Shown one piece after another: positions 5,117-5,947 of a stretch of 5,947 nucleotides of DNA. Below the pieces are notes generated by a model, which was not told where the DNA came from, did no database searches, and saw only the letters and a list, made by a program, of their open reading frames with translations. The DNA is taken from positions 1-5,947 of the forward strand of contig CAMAML010000090.1 in assembly GCA_945836835.1 (NCBI GenBank), in the 5' to 3' direction. The first letter of the stretch is position 1. Each line of letters starts with the position of its first letter. The DNA comes from an uncultured cyanobacterium. Lineage in GTDB: Bacteria; Cyanobacteriota; Vampirovibrionia; Gastranaerophilales; Gastranaerophilaceae. A program made the translations under genes and the position numbers.

Positions 5117-5947
5117 TAAACACAACCCCCTATTCTTGGAATTGCACCATATTCACCCGACAAATATTTTTCAAAGAAGTTTTCCGTGTTTCTTACCCCT
5201 TCGACTTCGTCCAAACGATATACTTCCGTATTGATATAATCTTCTTTATAACATAAGAAGATTTGAGCCTTGTCTCTGTCATTCAAGAAAAGAGGCTGAT
5301 GGGTTGAAAAAAGCAGTTGAGCATTTTTTGTATTAATGTTTTTGTCCGCAAAAAGACTTATTAATTTTCGAGCTATTTCATAATGCAACCTTGCGTCAAG
5401 CTCGTCAATAATTGCGATACCGCCTTCTTTTAATACGTTTAACAATTTGACCGCTAAATACATTCCCTTAACGGTTCCCGCAGATTCTTCCAAAATAGGA
5501 AGACTGAAAGTTTGCCCGTTATATGTGTGTTTAAACCCTATCAAATTTATAATCTCATCATCAATTCTGAGTTTGTAGTTCTCGTTTGCATAATCTTCAA
5601 TCCCAAAATCAAAATCTTTTATGTACGGTAAAATTTCCGATTTCAGCTCCGGTTTTTCAAACTCTTTTGATAAGAATATTGACTCAATGTTTGAATCAAA
5701 ACTTACTGACCCGCTACGATGAACATTGAAGAATTTTTTCGTTGCCATGCCGCTTAAACCTACATCATCAAGATACCCGATACCCGTCAAAAATGAAAAA
5801 AATGTTGCATTTCTTTTGGTTTTGAAGCGATTTTCTTCTTTAGGGTTAATTTTTGGAAGTATGTCACTGTAGCGGTTATACTTTATACTTATTTCGTTGT
5901 TTACGTTTTCAAGTTTGTACAAATACGTAAACCCTTTTTGAGATTTT
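5116..5947 (-). CDS. AAA15/RloA-like (AbiLi/AriA-type) defence ATPase, 5' end outside the window
   Basis: This is the C-terminal 277 residues or so of an ABC/SMC-like AAA15 ATPase of the kind paired with TOPRIM effectors in abortive-infection systems, where the ATPase is thought to sense phage and release or activate the effector. Residues below count from the TTG codon at 5922. Visible are an ABC-signature-like LEESAGTVKG (144-153), Walker B GGIAIIDELDARLH (167-180, D173 and E174), the switch histidine in LLFSTHQ (203-209), and a family-typical ending YLSGEYGAIP (253-262). Walker A is not in view. The frame stays open from the TTG to the window edge (KSQKGFTYL before YKLENV), so that TTG is an internal leucine and the gene continues to the right. 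Its stop overlaps the TOPRIM start as TAATG. No damage is seen in this part. Confidence 0.92.
   Translation of the reverse strand, partial: KSQKGFTYLYKLENVNNEISIKYNRYSDILPKINPKEENRFKTKRNATFFSFLTGIGYLDDVGLSGMATKKFFNVHRSGSVSFDSNIESIFLSKEFEKPELKSEILPYIKDFDFGIEDYANENYKLRIDDEIINLIGFKHTYNGQTFSLPILEESAGTVKGMYLAVKLLNVLKEGGIAIIDELDARLHYEIARKLISLFADKNINTKNAQLLFSTHQPLFLNDRDKAQIFLCYKEDYINTEVYRLDEVEGVRNTENFFEKYLSGEYGAIPRIGGCV

Noticed and set aside
4719..5234. A 171-codon plus-strand open frame antisense to the ATPase/TOPRIM junction
   Set aside because: It lies opposite two genes with clear family motifs; its translation is Ser/Phe/Cys-rich with no recognisable domain and no convincing ribosome binding site. 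It is a shadow of the minus-strand codons.
5116..5922. TTG at 5922 as the true start of the ATPase
   Set aside because: The frame remains open to the window edge, and proteins of this family need an N-terminal Walker A region that is missing here, so the gene must begin outside the window.

Overview
The window is AT-rich bacterial DNA with short spacers, Shine-Dalgarno-like sites on most genes, and UAA and UGA used as ordinary stops. No rRNA, tRNA, CRISPR array or insertion sequence is visible, so the organism can only be guessed. The 109-residue protein near the left end gives a weak impression of a gut Gastranaerophilales (non-photosynthetic cyanobacterial relative) lineage, but this is unverified.

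Left part (1-833): a 58-residue small protein with a good ribosome binding site (66-242), a textbook Rho-independent terminator (288-313), and a 109-residue uncharacterised Gln/Lys-rich protein (393-722). A 111-base spacer follows, holding a candidate promoter.

Centre (834-4463): a compact three-gene co-directional cluster. It encodes an 847-residue superfamily 2 DEAH-box helicase/translocase, a 111-residue J-domain protein starting one base after the helicase stop, and a PspA/IM30/Vipp1-family membrane-remodelling protein whose ATG overlaps the J-protein stop (ATGA). The spacing says the three are co-transcribed and translationally coupled. J-protein plus PspA recalls the chloroplast CDJ2/HSP70B-VIPP1 pair. 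The attached helicase is the unexpected member and makes this the best candidate for an undescribed functional unit.

Right part (4464-5947, minus strand): a convergent two-gene defence-type operon. It holds the C-terminal part of an AAA15/ABC-like ATPase (RloA/AbiLi/AriA type, cut by the window edge) followed, with a TAATG overlap, by a TOPRIM-type RloB-like protein. The TOPRIM gene carries an in-frame UAA after codon 144. The same frame then stays open for 50 further codons that look like the missing C-terminal tail, so the effector appears truncated. A perfect 11-bp inverted repeat at 4493-4524 lies between the two convergent operons and probably terminates both.
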